NCBI GenBank assembly: GCA_026982705.1
Contig: JALSGP010000018.1
Location: 1 to 64,000 of the forward strand
Source of the DNA: Alphaproteobacteria bacterium
GTDB taxonomy: Bacteria > Pseudomonadota > Alphaproteobacteria > Geminicoccales > Geminicoccaceae
Direction of reading: 5' to 3'
DNA length: 64,000 nucleotides
Part shown: piece after piece, positions 47,507-56,634 of the stretch
Numbering within the stretch: the stretch's first letter is position 1
How the letters are laid out: the number at the start of each line of letters is the position of its first letter
Notes under the pieces: generated by a model
The model's input: the letters and a program-made list of their open reading frames with translations, nothing else
The model's database searches: none
What the model was told of the DNA's origin: nothing
Program-made: the position numbers and the translations under genes

Positions 47507-48403
47507 TCAGCTCCTGCCATCCGCCGACAGCGTGTGGAGGAAGCGCCACAGGGCTTCCGTCTCCTCGTCGGTCATGGCGGCGAAGGCAGGCCAGGGCATG
47601 TATTCGGGGGGCAGCACCCGCCCCTCGGGGGTGGTGCCGGTGCGCAGGGTGCGGCGGAAGTCCTCGAGGTCCCAGGCCGCGAGGCGGCCGGAAGGGGTGA
47701 GATCGGCGGCCGGGGGCCAGTCCGGCGGCCGGCCGGGGATGGGACCGCCGGCGAAATCGGCGCCGTGACAGCCCTCGCAGGAGAGGGCGAGATAGGCACC
47801 GTAGGCCGCCGTGGGGCCGGGTTCGGGCGCCGGTCGCCGCGGGGCGTCGTGATCCACCTTCTCCGCCGCCAGGAAGTCGGTGTCGCGCTGGAGGGCGAGC
47901 AGCAGACGGATGGGCAGCGCCAGCGCCCGCTCCCCCGGATCGCGATCCACCGGCGGGCGGCCGCGGATCCACACGATCAGCGCCGCCAGATCCGCGTCGC
48001 TCAGGTGGTAGTATTCGAAGGAGGGCATCACCAGCAGCGTGCGACCGTCGCGGCCGACGCCGTGGCGGATGGCGCGCAACAGGTCGGACACCCCGAGGGG
48101 ACCGACGCCGCCGCGGCCCGCGGTGAGATTGGGAGCCACCACCCGTCCCACCACCCAGTCCTCGATCACCACGCCGCCGCCGAGATCGTCGCCGTGGCAT
48201 TCGCGACAGCCGCGGATGCGCGCCACGTGGGCGCCGCGGGCCAGCAGCTCCGGATCGGGGGCCGGCAGGGCCAGGGGCTCCGGTTCCACCCGCCATTCGG
48301 CGGCGAGCCGCCGGCCGGTGTCCAGATAGGCGAGGACGGCGAGTCCAATCACCAATGCGGCGACCAGGGCGAGGAGTCGGACACTCCGGCGGAGAATGCG
48401 CAC
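47507..48403 (-). CDS. Membrane-anchored di-haem cytochrome c
   Basis: The 298-residue protein has an N-terminal hydrophobic anchor (LLALVAALVIGLAVLAYLD). Two class I cytochrome domains follow, with haem-binding CRECH (about residue 66) and CEGCH (about 212). Each domain has a candidate Met ligand (VMPSFEYY; MPWPAFAAM). It would carry electrons in the periplasm. GTG start at 48403, ribosome-binding site GAGG. No oxidase genes adjoin, so its redox partners are unknown. Confidence 0.85.
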   Translation of the reverse strand: MRILRRSVRLLALVAALVIGLAVLAYLDTGRRLAAEWRVEPEPLALPAPDPELLARGAHVARIRGCRECHGDDLGGGVVIEDWVVGRVVAPNLTAGRGGVGPLGVSDLLRAIRHGVGRDGRTLLVMPSFEYYHLSDADLAALIVWIRGRPPVDRDPGERALALPIRLLLALQRDTDFLAAEKVDHDAPRRPAPEPGPTAAYGAYLALSCEGCHGADFAGGPIPGRPPDWPPAADLTPSGRLAAWDLEDFRRTLRTGTTPEGRVLPPEYMPWPAFAAMTDEETEALWRFLHTLSADGRS

Positions 48404-48493
48404 GGTCGGGGCCTCCCCGGTCGGATCCGTGTTCGGGGAAGCCTAGCGAAGGTGGGATGCGGCCGCAACCTCCGCCCTCCGACCGGGCGACCC

Positions 48494-49450
48494 TCATCGG
48501 GGCCCGGGACGCGCATCCCCGCCGCCGTCCTCCTCCCGGCACGCCAGGATCGCCCGCAGCCGGGCCCCGAAGTCGGCGAGACCACAGAGGGTCATGTCGG
48601 CCACCGCCCCCCGGACGGCGGCAATGGCATCGTCCCCCCGATGGTCCGCCCAGAGCAGCAGGGCGTGATCGGAGGGCCGGCACAGCCGACGGCGGATGCG
48701 GGCGTACTTTTCCGGGACGAAGTCGTGGCCGCTCTTGGCCTCGATCCAGATCCGGGTGTCGCCGACCACGGCGAAGGCGTCGAGCTCGAACTCGTCGCCG
48801 TCGGGCAGACGCACGCGCGCGCCGAAGACGGCACCCCGGTCGACGGCCGCGCCCCGCGCCTCCAAGAGATCCAGCAGTGTCCGCCGCACGTGGAGTTCGA
48901 GCCAGCCACCGCCGAAGAAGCGGATGGCGAGGGGAGTCGGTGACGGCACGGCGCTCAACCGGCGATACGGGGTCCTCCGATAGCAGTAGTCGGTGAGGAG
49001 ACCGGCCTTGTGGGCGAGGTCGCACAGCAGGGTCACGTCCGCGATCACGTCCTGCCGCTGGTCCCGAAGATCGAGGCGGACCGTGCCGCGCGTGGCCTGC
49101 GCGTGCCGGATCCTCCGCACGAGTTCGACGACATTGTCGTATTTGTTCGCGATCAGCCGCGCCAGACGCTCGAAGCCGACCTCGGCCGGCCAGCGCTGCG
49201 GCTCGCCGATCACGGTGATGCCGAGGGACTCGAGACAGGCGACGGCGCGGCGCTCGAAATCCCCGTCCGCCCCCTCCTCCCGCGGCGGCGGATCCACCGC
49301 CGGCGGAGGCGGTTCGCCTCCTGCCCGGTCTCCCGCCCCGCTCGCACGGGCCAGCGATTCGAAGAGTTCGGCCATCTCCCGATGCAGGGCGGCGAGCCGC
49401 CGCCAGATCTCCCGCCGCTCCATCCTCCGCACCCGTCCTCCGGAGGTCAC
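48494..49450 (-). CDS. Putative PD-(D/E)XK nuclease next to the CRISPR locus
   Basis: The 318-residue protein has an N-terminal coiled-coil-like helix (REIWRRLAALHREMAELFESLARAS), a Pro-rich linker and a middle domain of unknown function (residues about 62-175). The C-terminal nuclease core has candidate residues E185 in WLELHVRRTLL, D224 in DEFELDAFAVVG and E237/K239 in IWIEAKSG. This resembles the nuclease halves of Card1/Can2 type III effectors, but no CARF domain is obvious in the first 180 residues. The GTG start overlaps the stop of the NE0113-type CARF gene (GTGA), so the two are coupled and may work as a sensor-nuclease pair. An ATG at 49423 is an alternative start. Confidence 0.65.
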   Translation of the reverse strand: MTSGGRVRRMERREIWRRLAALHREMAELFESLARASGAGDRAGGEPPPPAVDPPPREEGADGDFERRAVACLESLGITVIGEPQRWPAEVGFERLARLIANKYDNVVELVRRIRHAQATRGTVRLDLRDQRQDVIADVTLLCDLAHKAGLLTDYCYRRTPYRRLSAVPSPTPLAIRFFGGGWLELHVRRTLLDLLEARGAAVDRGAVFGARVRLPDGDEFELDAFAVVGDTRIWIEAKSGHDFVPEKYARIRRRLCRPSDHALLLWADHRGDDAIAAVRGAVADMTLCGLADFGARLRAILACREEDGGGDARPGPR

Positions 49451-50685
49451 GCCTCCACTCGATCCCGCAGCACGATCCGCTCCGGCGCGACCCCCTCGAG
49501 CCGGAAGACCGACAGACGCCCGCCCTTCGGCCCCCGCAGGGCGCCCTGCTGCCAGCGGATGCGCACCCGGGCCCGGAGCGGCAGCGGCAGATGGTCCGCG
49601 AGGTCGTCCCTCAGTTTGGCCCGGGCCGGCTCGAGGGTGCGACGGAGGGCCTTGTGGGCCCCCTTGCCCAGCGAAAGCCGCGCCGGACGCGGCGTGGTGG
49701 TGAGCCAGTCGGTGAGACCGTGCCGCAGCAGCATGAGGGTCTGGTTCCTTTCCAGGTCACCACCGCAGCGGGCGAAGACTTCGAGGAAGGCACGCACCAG
49801 ATCCGGATCGTGGATCAGTCCCCACCAGGTGAGGGATCCCCGCGGCGCCACGGGATCGGCGAGATCGCCCCGGGCCACCGCCGCCAGCAGCCACAGCAGG
49901 GCGAAGCGCAGGGGCTGGAGGGTGAAGCGCACGTCCTCCACCCGCACCTCGCGGGATGCGGCCACCAGGACCAGCGTCGGATCCGACGCCGCCGCCCTCC
50001 GCACCGACCGCACCAGCTCCCCGAAGCCGGCGCGTCCCGCCGAGAGTTGGGCCAGCAGCGCCGGCTCGACGAAATCGCGCAGCGGCACGAAGGGCACGCC
50101 CACCAGCTCCACCCGCTCCTCGCCGCCATCCTCCGGCCACCAGAAGTCGGGATCGTTCTCCCGAGCCGGCGGCACCAGCACGTGGCTGAGCACGTCGGCG
50201 GACCGGCCCAGCAGCGAGAGGGCATAGCCCAGATAGAAGCTCTGGCTCTTGCGGCCGCCGGCCAGCGAGACGTGGAGGCGGGCATCGGGACGGCGTTCCC
50301 GGATGCCGGCCAGCACCCGCGCACAGAGATCGGCGAAGCCGAGATTGACGTCCTCCTCCCGCAGGTCCTCGGGGCGTTCCGCCGAGAGATGGACGAACAC
50401 CCGCGGCAGCGGATGGCCGAAGCGACGATAGAGCTCGGAGAGCCGCCCCGGATCGTCGGGGGCGAGGCGCCCGTCCCCGCGCGGATCGCACAGCGGCGGC
50501 AGGGTGCGGCCGGCGAAGGGCACCTCCGGCGGCAGCGGGCGGCCGCGCAGGCGCAGCTCGCCGAGGCGGGTGGTGAGGAGGTGGATCTCCGCCGGCACGA
50601 AGGGCGGATTTCCCTGGAACAGCGCCCACAGGGTCTCGGTCACCACCTGCGGTGTCATGCCGACGGAGACGACCAGGACGTCCAT
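49447..50685 (-). CDS. CRISPR-associated CARF protein, NE0113/Csx family
   Basis: The 412-residue protein begins MDVLVVSVGMTPQVVTETLWALFQGNPPFVPAEIHLLTT, the signature of NE0113-family (TIGR02584-like) CARF proteins, and continues with LHVSLAGGRKSQSFYLGYALSLLGRSADVLSHVLV. CARF domains bind the cyclic oligoadenylate made by Cas10. The C-terminal half (LRFALLWLLAAVARGD, LMLLRHGLTDWLTTTPRPARLSLGKGAHKALRRTL) is helical and may be an HTH or a receptor-type effector domain. The ATG at 50685 follows GGAGGGAGAG. It is divergent from cas6. A ring-nuclease or regulatory role is possible. Confidence 0.8.
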   Translation of the reverse strand: MDVLVVSVGMTPQVVTETLWALFQGNPPFVPAEIHLLTTRLGELRLRGRPLPPEVPFAGRTLPPLCDPRGDGRLAPDDPGRLSELYRRFGHPLPRVFVHLSAERPEDLREEDVNLGFADLCARVLAGIRERRPDARLHVSLAGGRKSQSFYLGYALSLLGRSADVLSHVLVPPARENDPDFWWPEDGGEERVELVGVPFVPLRDFVEPALLAQLSAGRAGFGELVRSVRRAAASDPTLVLVAASREVRVEDVRFTLQPLRFALLWLLAAVARGDLADPVAPRGSLTWWGLIHDPDLVRAFLEVFARCGGDLERNQTLMLLRHGLTDWLTTTPRPARLSLGKGAHKALRRTLEPARAKLRDDLADHLPLPLRARVRIRWQQGALRGPKGGRLSVFRLEGVAPERIVLRDRVEA

Positions 50686-50803
50686 CCTCTCTCTCCCTCC
50701 CACGCGCCCTCCGTTCGCCTCCTCCGCGACGGCTCCGCGCCTTCGATGGGGATCCGTGACACGGCCGGCGAGGGTCGGCAAGCCTGTCCCGGCGGCGGAC
50801 CTC

Positions 50804-50833
50804 TTGCATCCCGCGGCGGACGGCGGCTAGCTT
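50804..50833 (+). promoter_or_regulatory. Putative promoter for the cas6-led operon
   Basis: TTGCAT (50804-50809) and TAGCTT (50828-50833) are spaced 18 nt within the 173-nt gap between divergent NE0113 and cas6 genes, 25 nt before the cas6 start. The match to consensus is moderate. Confidence 0.35.
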
Positions 50834-50858
50834 GGGGCGGAAAAGGCACCGTTCCGCC

Positions 50859-51860
50859 ATGGGCATTTTCGGCGTCCCGCATGTTCTGCCGCTCCCCATT
50901 CTCCGCCTCCGCCTGCGCTTCCGGGCCGAGAGCGAGGTGGCCTTCGCCGCCTTCGCCGGCTCCGCCTGGCGGGGCGCGCTCGGACACGCGCTCAAGCGCC
51001 TCGTCTGCGCGATGCGCACCCGCCGCCTCTGCGAGGGCTGTCCCCTCGAATTCTCCTGCATCCATACCACCGTCTTCGAGGCGCGACCGCCCCCGGACGC
51101 CGACCGGATGCGGCGCTATGTCCGCATCCCCCACCCCTTCGTGCTGGATCCCCTGACGCCCACGCCCTGCCGGCTGAGGCCCGGGGAGGTGTTCGAACTG
51201 GAACTGCGCCTCTTCGGGCGGGCGGCCGATCACGCCGTCTATCTGGTGCGGGCGCTGGCGGAGGCGGCGGCGCGGGGGGTGGGCGCGGGACGCGGCCGGC
51301 TCGCCCTCGAAGCGGTGCGCGACGGCTGGAACGGAGCGGAGGAGGCACCGCGGCCGCGGCCACCCGCGGCGCCCCCCGCGCCGCGCCGGATCGAGGTGCG
51401 GCTGGACCGGCCCCTTCGGCTCGCCGTGGAGGGTCGCCTACTCTCTCCCGAACGTTTCCGGCCCGGGCCCTTCCTGATGGCGCTGGTGCGGCGCACGTCG
51501 CTCCTCTGCGCCTTCCACGGCGAGGCGCCGCTCGAACTCGACTTCCGGAGGCTGCGCGAGATCGCCCACGGCCTCGAGGCCGAGCACGCGACCCTCGCCT
51601 GGCGGGAGCAGCGCCGCCGTTCCGCCCGCCAGGGCGGTCTCGTGCCCATGGGCGGGATCGTCGGCCGCTTCGTCCTCGACCTCGCCGGCGCCGAGGCGTT
51701 CTGGCCCTTCCTCCACGCCGGCCGCTGGCTGCACCTGGGCAAGGGGGCGACCATGGGCATGGGCCGGATCGGGGTGGGGGCGGCCGGTCTGCCCGCTGCG
51801 GCCATGGCCGGAGCCTCGACCATTTCCCACCATGAGGATCGGACGACGGGTGTGCGATGA
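50859..51860 (+). CDS. cas6: CRISPR pre-crRNA processing endoribonuclease Cas6
   Basis: The 333-residue RAMP protein starts MGIFGVPHVLPLPILRLRLRFRAESEV. It shows a Cas6-type pattern with CEGCPLEFSCIHTTVFE in the middle and the Gly-rich loop HLGKGATMGMGRIGV at the C-terminus, typical of the second RRM of Cas6 enzymes. It would cut the array transcript within repeats to release crRNAs with an 8-nt 5' tag. The ribosome-binding site (AAAGG) is weak. A Pro/Arg-rich insertion (about 158-175) separates the two halves. Its stop overlaps the cas10 start (ATGA). Confidence 0.85.
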   Translation: MGIFGVPHVLPLPILRLRLRFRAESEVAFAAFAGSAWRGALGHALKRLVCAMRTRRLCEGCPLEFSCIHTTVFEARPPPDADRMRRYVRIPHPFVLDPLTPTPCRLRPGEVFELELRLFGRAADHAVYLVRALAEAAARGVGAGRGRLALEAVRDGWNGAEEAPRPRPPAAPPAPRRIEVRLDRPLRLAVEGRLLSPERFRPGPFLMALVRRTSLLCAFHGEAPLELDFRRLREIAHGLEAEHATLAWREQRRRSARQGGLVPMGGIVGRFVLDLAGAEAFWPFLHAGRWLHLGKGATMGMGRIGVGAAGLPAAAMAGASTISHHEDRTTGVR

Positions 51861-54370
51861 GCGAAACCTTACCGAGCATTCACGAACTCGCCATCGGTGC
51901 GTTCCTCCACGACATCGGCAAGCTCGGCCAGCGGGCGTCGTCCGAGGAAGCGCTGCCGGAGTACGTGCGCAACAACGAGGCCGAGTGGCTGCCCGAGGTC
52001 GGCGGCGGTCGCTACGGCTATCGGCACGTGCTGTTCACCGAAGCGTTCTTCGAGGCGTGCGGGCACGCCCTTCCCGCCGGGATCGACCGCAACCATGCGC
52101 GTATCGCCGCCGTCTACCACCACAAGCCGGACGACGCGCGTCCCTGGACCTGGCTCGTGACCGTCGCCGACCGCATCGCCTCCGGTGCCGAGCGCAAGGA
52201 GAAGGACGCGGCCCACGAGCTCGAGACCGGTGGCCGAGGGGCCTTCCGCACCACGCCGCTGCTCGCCCTGCAGACCCGCATCGACATCGGTCGTGCCGAG
52301 ACCACGACGGGCTGGTATCCGCCGCGGCCGCTCACGCCCGAGGCGCTGATGCCGGGTGGCCAACCGTCCAACGAGGAGATGCTCGAGGGCTATCGGCGGC
52401 TGTGGGAGGATTTCCATGAGGGTTTCCGGGCCCTGAGCGCGGCCCGGACCGTCGACCATTTCCACCAGGGGCTGATCGCTCTCTCCGAACGGCTGCTGTG
52501 GGCGGTCCCGTCATCCACCCGGGACGAGCCCGACATCCCGCTCCACGACCACGCCTTGGCGGTGGCGGCCATCGCCTGCTGTCTCCACCGCTGGCACGAG
52601 GCCCAAGGCAGCCTCGAGGATCCGGCACGCATCCAGGCCATGGACGTGCCGAAATTCCGGCTGCTGGAGGGGGATCTCTCCGGCATCCAGTCGGCCCTCT
52701 TCCTCCTCGAACGCGAACAGGTGAAGGGGATAAATCGCATCCTGCGCGGCCGCTCCTTCCTGATCGGGGCGCTCACCGAGGCGGCGGCGCTGCGGGTGCG
52801 GCGGAAGCTGGACCTTCCGCCCTATGTGGTGCTGCTGCGCGCCGGCGGCCGCTTCACCATGCTGCTCCCCGATCGCGCGGACATCGAGGAGACCATCGAC
52901 GGGCTGCAGCAGGACATCGATCGCTGGCTGGTGAAGACCTGGGCGGGGGAGATCGCCCTCCAACTCGCGCTGAGCGAACCGCTGCGCGGCCACGACTTCA
53001 TGCGGGCCGGAGGCGCCTGGTCGAAGACCTGGCGCCGCTTCCGTGAGCGGGTGGAGGCGGCGAAGCAGCACCCCCTCCGTCATGTCATGGAGGAGCCCGT
53101 GCTTAACCTTGCCCTCGACTATCCGGAGGGTGCGGACGGCAGCTGTCGCGCCTGTGGAGTGATGCCGCGTCCCGAGAACGGGGAGCACTGTCCCGCTTGC
53201 GAGGCCGCCCACGGGCTCGGGCGGGATCTGCCCAGGGCGCGGGCGGTGTTCTGGAAGAAGGCCGAGAAGAACCTCGCGCTTTTCGGCGAGATCGCGGTGG
53301 CCGCCAAGAACGTGCTGCCGAAGGCGCTCGAAGAGGACGAATTCGCCGGTTTCGCGATCGCCGGGGCGGCGGAGGACGACCGGCCGCGGGCGCTGCCGTG
53401 GCGCTTCTACGCCAATCACGTGCCGCGCTGGCGGGCGGGGGAGTGGGACGATCTGCGCTACGATCCGGTGATCCGCACCGAGGAGGACATCGAGGAACTC
53501 CGGGAAGGTGGCATCAAGACCATGGCCTTCCTCGCGCACGCCGACCGCGAGCGGGTCGAGGGACGTTGGGTGGGCCGACCCATGTTGGCCGTGCTCAAGG
53601 CCGACGTGGACCATCTGGGGCAGGTCTTCGCGCGCGGCTTTCCGGCAGAGGACCGCACCCTCGGGCGCACCGTCGCCCTCTCGCGCCTGATGGACGCCTT
53701 CTTCTCCGGCTGGCTGCCGTGGCGGCTGCGCACCGATGCGCGCTTTCGCGACATCTACACCGTCTATGCCGGTGGTGACGATCTGCTGCTGATCGGCCCC
53801 TGGCTCACCACCATCCGCTTCGCCCTGGAGCTGCGCGAGACCTTCGCGCGTTTCGCCGGCGGCAATGGCAACCTCACCCTCTCCGCCGGCATCGAGTTCG
53901 CAGACCCGCGCGAGCCCCTCAACCGCTCGGTCCAGCGCGCCGAGGAGCGACTGGAGAGGGCGAAGGGGGCCGGGGACAAGGACCGCGTCTGCCTCGTCGT
54001 CGACGAGCCGATCACGTGGGAGCAGCTGCGCGAAGCACTGGCCGCGGCGGATTGGCTCCTGGAAGAGATCCGCGAGGGGCGCGTTTCCGACCGCTTCGTC
54101 CACGGCCTCCTGCGCTTCGCCGACATGAAGGCCAAGTCGGACCGACTCGGGGCTGCCGTCACACTGGCGGATCTCGACGCCGCCATGTGGAACGCGCGTT
54201 TCCAGTACGCCCTCGCACGTCAGTTCCCCACCGATACCCGGGATGCCGAGAAGAACCGCCGGAATGCGGAGGCCCGCGCCCGCTATCTCGGGCTGATCGG
54301 CGCACCGAAGCACGAGCCGCCGGTCCCCGCTCGCATTCCCATCACCATCGCGCTGTATCGGAACCGCTGA
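51857..54370 (+). CDS. cas10: Cas10 (Csm1), large subunit and cyclase of type III-A complex
   Basis: The 837-residue protein has an N-terminal HD domain with FLHDIGKL (H18, D19) and the Palm1 motif EGDLSGIQSALF. A zinc ribbon (CRACG at 430-434 with CPAC at 445-448) follows, then the GGDD cyclase motif (639-642) in YAGGDDLLLIG. HD nuclease and cyclic-oligoadenylate synthase sites both look intact, so it should both cut ssDNA and signal to the CARF proteins encoded around it. The start at 51857 overlaps the cas6 stop. Confidence 0.95.
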   Translation: MSETLPSIHELAIGAFLHDIGKLGQRASSEEALPEYVRNNEAEWLPEVGGGRYGYRHVLFTEAFFEACGHALPAGIDRNHARIAAVYHHKPDDARPWTWLVTVADRIASGAERKEKDAAHELETGGRGAFRTTPLLALQTRIDIGRAETTTGWYPPRPLTPEALMPGGQPSNEEMLEGYRRLWEDFHEGFRALSAARTVDHFHQGLIALSERLLWAVPSSTRDEPDIPLHDHALAVAAIACCLHRWHEAQGSLEDPARIQAMDVPKFRLLEGDLSGIQSALFLLEREQVKGINRILRGRSFLIGALTEAAALRVRRKLDLPPYVVLLRAGGRFTMLLPDRADIEETIDGLQQDIDRWLVKTWAGEIALQLALSEPLRGHDFMRAGGAWSKTWRRFRERVEAAKQHPLRHVMEEPVLNLALDYPEGADGSCRACGVMPRPENGEHCPACEAAHGLGRDLPRARAVFWKKAEKNLALFGEIAVAAKNVLPKALEEDEFAGFAIAGAAEDDRPRALPWRFYANHVPRWRAGEWDDLRYDPVIRTEEDIEELREGGIKTMAFLAHADRERVEGRWVGRPMLAVLKADVDHLGQVFARGFPAEDRTLGRTVALSRLMDAFFSGWLPWRLRTDARFRDIYTVYAGGDDLLLIGPWLTTIRFALELRETFARFAGGNGNLTLSAGIEFADPREPLNRSVQRAEERLERAKGAGDKDRVCLVVDEPITWEQLREALAAADWLLEEIREGRVSDRFVHGLLRFADMKAKSDRLGAAVTLADLDAAMWNARFQYALARQFPTDTRDAEKNRRNAEARARYLGLIGAPKHEPPVPARIPITIALYRNR

Positions 54371-54385
54371 GGAGGAGGTCGAGCC

Positions 54386-54919
54386 ATGCCGAACCGGCAC
54401 GGTGGCCAACAGCGCCCATGGCAGAACGGTCCGAATACCCGGCCTTCCAGGAGGCCTGGTATCGAGGAGCGTCTGCGGTCGCAAGACAAGGTTCAGTACT
54501 TCACCGTCGGCAACGACACGCAAGACGGCGACAAGACGCGTCGCCCGATCCGGCCGGATCTCTTGGACGACGAGGCCGAACGGGTCGCGAAACTGATGCA
54601 GGACATTCCGGCCTCCCAGCTTCGTCGATTCTTCGGTACCGTGATGGATCTGAAACGTCGTCTGGAGGCGGATCCCGAGCTTCGCCAGAAACCCGAATTC
54701 ATTCAGGCCGAGCTGGCCTTTCTCAAGGCGTCTGCCGCCTATACCGCGAAGCGGCTCAACTACCACAGAAATGAACGTTGGCAAGGGGATCCTCTGGAAC
54801 TGGTCAGCTTCATGACCAGACATCGCAATTCGGTCAAGAGTGCTGACGACTTCGAGGCCTTCGCCAAGCACTTCGAAGCCGTTATGGCCTTTCACAAGGT
54901 CTATGGCCGCGAGCGTTGA
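54386..54919 (+). CDS. csm2: Csm2 small subunit of type III-A complex
   Basis: The 177-residue protein carries the Csm2 helical core (DDEAERVAKLMQDIPASQLRRFFGTVMDLKRRLE and FLKASAAYTAKRLNYH). It ends with the SAADDFEAFAKHFEAVMAFHK-like segment (here KSADDFEAFAKHFEAVM), followed by AFHKVYGRER. The N-terminal ~50 residues are basic and disordered (RHGGQQRPWQNG). Csm2 lines the crRNA backbone in the complex. The ATG follows GGAGGAGG. Slightly lower GC than cas10. Confidence 0.9.
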   Translation: MPNRHGGQQRPWQNGPNTRPSRRPGIEERLRSQDKVQYFTVGNDTQDGDKTRRPIRPDLLDDEAERVAKLMQDIPASQLRRFFGTVMDLKRRLEADPELRQKPEFIQAELAFLKASAAYTAKRLNYHRNERWQGDPLELVSFMTRHRNSVKSADDFEAFAKHFEAVMAFHKVYGRER

Positions 54920-54930
54920 GGGAACCGATC

Positions 54931-55701
54931 ATGACCGATATCGCCTATCTCGGCCGAGCCGTCGTGACCGGCAGAATCGAACTCCTCTCCGGTCTCCACA
55001 TCGGTGCAGGCAAGGACGTCATCGAAATCGGCGGGCTCGACAATCCCGTCGTGAAGCATCCCCATACGGACCATCCCTATATCCCGGGCTCCAGCCTCAA
55101 GGGTCGGCTGCGTTTCCTGATGGAATGGGCGTTCAACAAAATCCGGAGGGATGGCCAGCCTTGGGGTTTCGATGGCAACGACCCGTTCCAGCAGTTCGAG
55201 AACGACGATCCGATTCTGCGCATCTTCGGTACGCCGGCCAAGAAGGACCTCTGGTCCGCCGGACCGACACGGCTGATCGTCCGCGACGCGTTCCTGAACG
55301 AGACATGGCTCAAGGAAGCACTCGCGAAGGGATTTCCCCTCACCGAGGAGAAGACCGAGGTCGTCATCGACCGCATCGCGGGCAAGGCGCACGAGCGCGT
55401 GGGCCCGCGACAGATGGAGCGCGTGCCGGCCGGGGCCGTGTTCGACATGGAACTGGTGTTCCGCGTCTTCGAAGTGAACGGGGACCGAGGTCGACGGGAC
55501 AAGGAGTGCTTCAACTGGCTGCTGGCCGGCTTGTCGCTGCTGGAGCAGGATGCCCTCGGCGGTTCCGGCTCGCGCGGCTACGGGCGCATCCGCTTCCGCG
55601 ACCTGCAGGTCGTCTGGGAGGGGCAGCGCTGCGACATCGACAACCGCTTCCGCGTCGAGCGCTTCGACCCGCAGACGGCTCCCGCCATCGTCGAGCTCTG
55701 A
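54931..55701 (+). CDS. csm3: Csm3 backbone subunit and target-RNA nuclease
   Basis: The 256-residue RAMP protein has IELLSGLHIGAGKDVIEIGGLDNPVVKHP. D37 matches the catalytic Asp of Csm3, which cuts target RNA every 6 nt. YIPGSSLKGRLRFLMEWAF and GGSGSRGYGRIRF are the RAMP glycine-rich motifs. The ATG follows GAGGGAACC, 11 nt after csm2. It forms the multi-copy crRNA-binding filament. Confidence 0.92.
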   Translation: MTDIAYLGRAVVTGRIELLSGLHIGAGKDVIEIGGLDNPVVKHPHTDHPYIPGSSLKGRLRFLMEWAFNKIRRDGQPWGFDGNDPFQQFENDDPILRIFGTPAKKDLWSAGPTRLIVRDAFLNETWLKEALAKGFPLTEEKTEVVIDRIAGKAHERVGPRQMERVPAGAVFDMELVFRVFEVNGDRGRRDKECFNWLLAGLSLLEQDALGGSGSRGYGRIRFRDLQVVWEGQRCDIDNRFRVERFDPQTAPAIVEL

Positions 55702-55704
55702 ACG

Positions 55705-56634
55705 ATGCTCCACCGCGTCACGATCCGGCTCACGGCCCCGCTCGGCACGCCCGTGGTCTCCGGCACCCTTTTCGGCCACCTGTGCTGGGCCATGGTGGAT
55801 CTGCGCGGCGAAGAGGCCCTGGCCGACTGGCTCACCGCCATGGAGACCGGCAGACGGCCGCCCTTCCTGCTCTCCGATGCCTTTCCGGCCGGCTTCCTGC
55901 CGCGACCGCTGATGCCGCCCCGATGGCCCGAGGGCGATCCCCCGCTCGAACGGGCGACGAAGTGGAAGAAGGCGCGCAAGGCCGTGCTCGTGCGGCGGGA
56001 GGATTTCCTGGAGCTCAGGAAGGGCGCCCCCGAGGCGGCGTGGGCGGAGGCGGCGGCGGACGCCTCACCGCCCGAGCCCGAGGAGCACCGCCACGCGCAC
56101 AATCGCATCGACCGGATCCGCAACACCACCCCCGAGAGCGCCGGCATCTGGTTCGTGGACGACCTCTGGTACGACGGCCGGGACGGCCGTGACCGGCTCG
56201 ACGTCTACGTCGACACCGACCTCGATGCGGCGCTGCTGCGCGATCTCTTCACCCTCGTCGGCGAGAACGGCTATGGGCGCGACATCACCCACGGGCGCGG
56301 TTTCTTCGCCGTCGAGGAGCTGGCCCCGGACGGCGGGCTTGTGGCTTTCGAGGGCAACCGCCTCGTCTCCCTCTCCCGCGGGTGCCTCACGGACAACATG
56401 CGGGAGCCCCGCTATCGTCGCACCACCCACTACGGCAAGCTCGCCATCCGCATGAACGCGCTCACCGGCCGTCCGTGGAAGAAGCCGATCCTCCTCACCC
56501 TGCCCGGGGCGAGTTTCCGCCCCGCGGACGACGGGCCCTTCGGCCGCCTGCTGGCCGGGGTGCACCTCGATCGGCCCGAGATCCGCTTCAACGCGTGGCA
56601 TCTCGCCATTCCCTATCGGGAGGACGCGTCATGA
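55705..56634 (+). CDS. csm4: Csm4, crRNA 5'-tag-binding subunit
   Basis: The 309-residue RAMP protein begins MLHRVTIRLTAPLGTPVVSGTLFGHLCWAMV, typical of Csm4, and carries LVGENGYGRDITHGRGFFAVEEL and VSLSRGCLTDNMREPRYRRTTHYGKL. Csm4 caps the complex at the crRNA 5' tag next to Cas10. It starts 3 nt after csm3, and its stop overlaps the csm5 start. Confidence 0.9.
   Translation: MLHRVTIRLTAPLGTPVVSGTLFGHLCWAMVDLRGEEALADWLTAMETGRRPPFLLSDAFPAGFLPRPLMPPRWPEGDPPLERATKWKKARKAVLVRREDFLELRKGAPEAAWAEAAADASPPEPEEHRHAHNRIDRIRNTTPESAGIWFVDDLWYDGRDGRDRLDVYVDTDLDAALLRDLFTLVGENGYGRDITHGRGFFAVEELAPDGGLVAFEGNRLVSLSRGCLTDNMREPRYRRTTHYGKLAIRMNALTGRPWKKPILLTLPGASFRPADDGPFGRLLAGVHLDRPEIRFNAWHLAIPYREDAS

Noticed and set aside
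49447-50685. Csm6 assignment for the CARF protein beside cas6
   Set aside because: It lacks a clear HEPN RX4-6H site, and its N-terminus fits the NE0113 family better.
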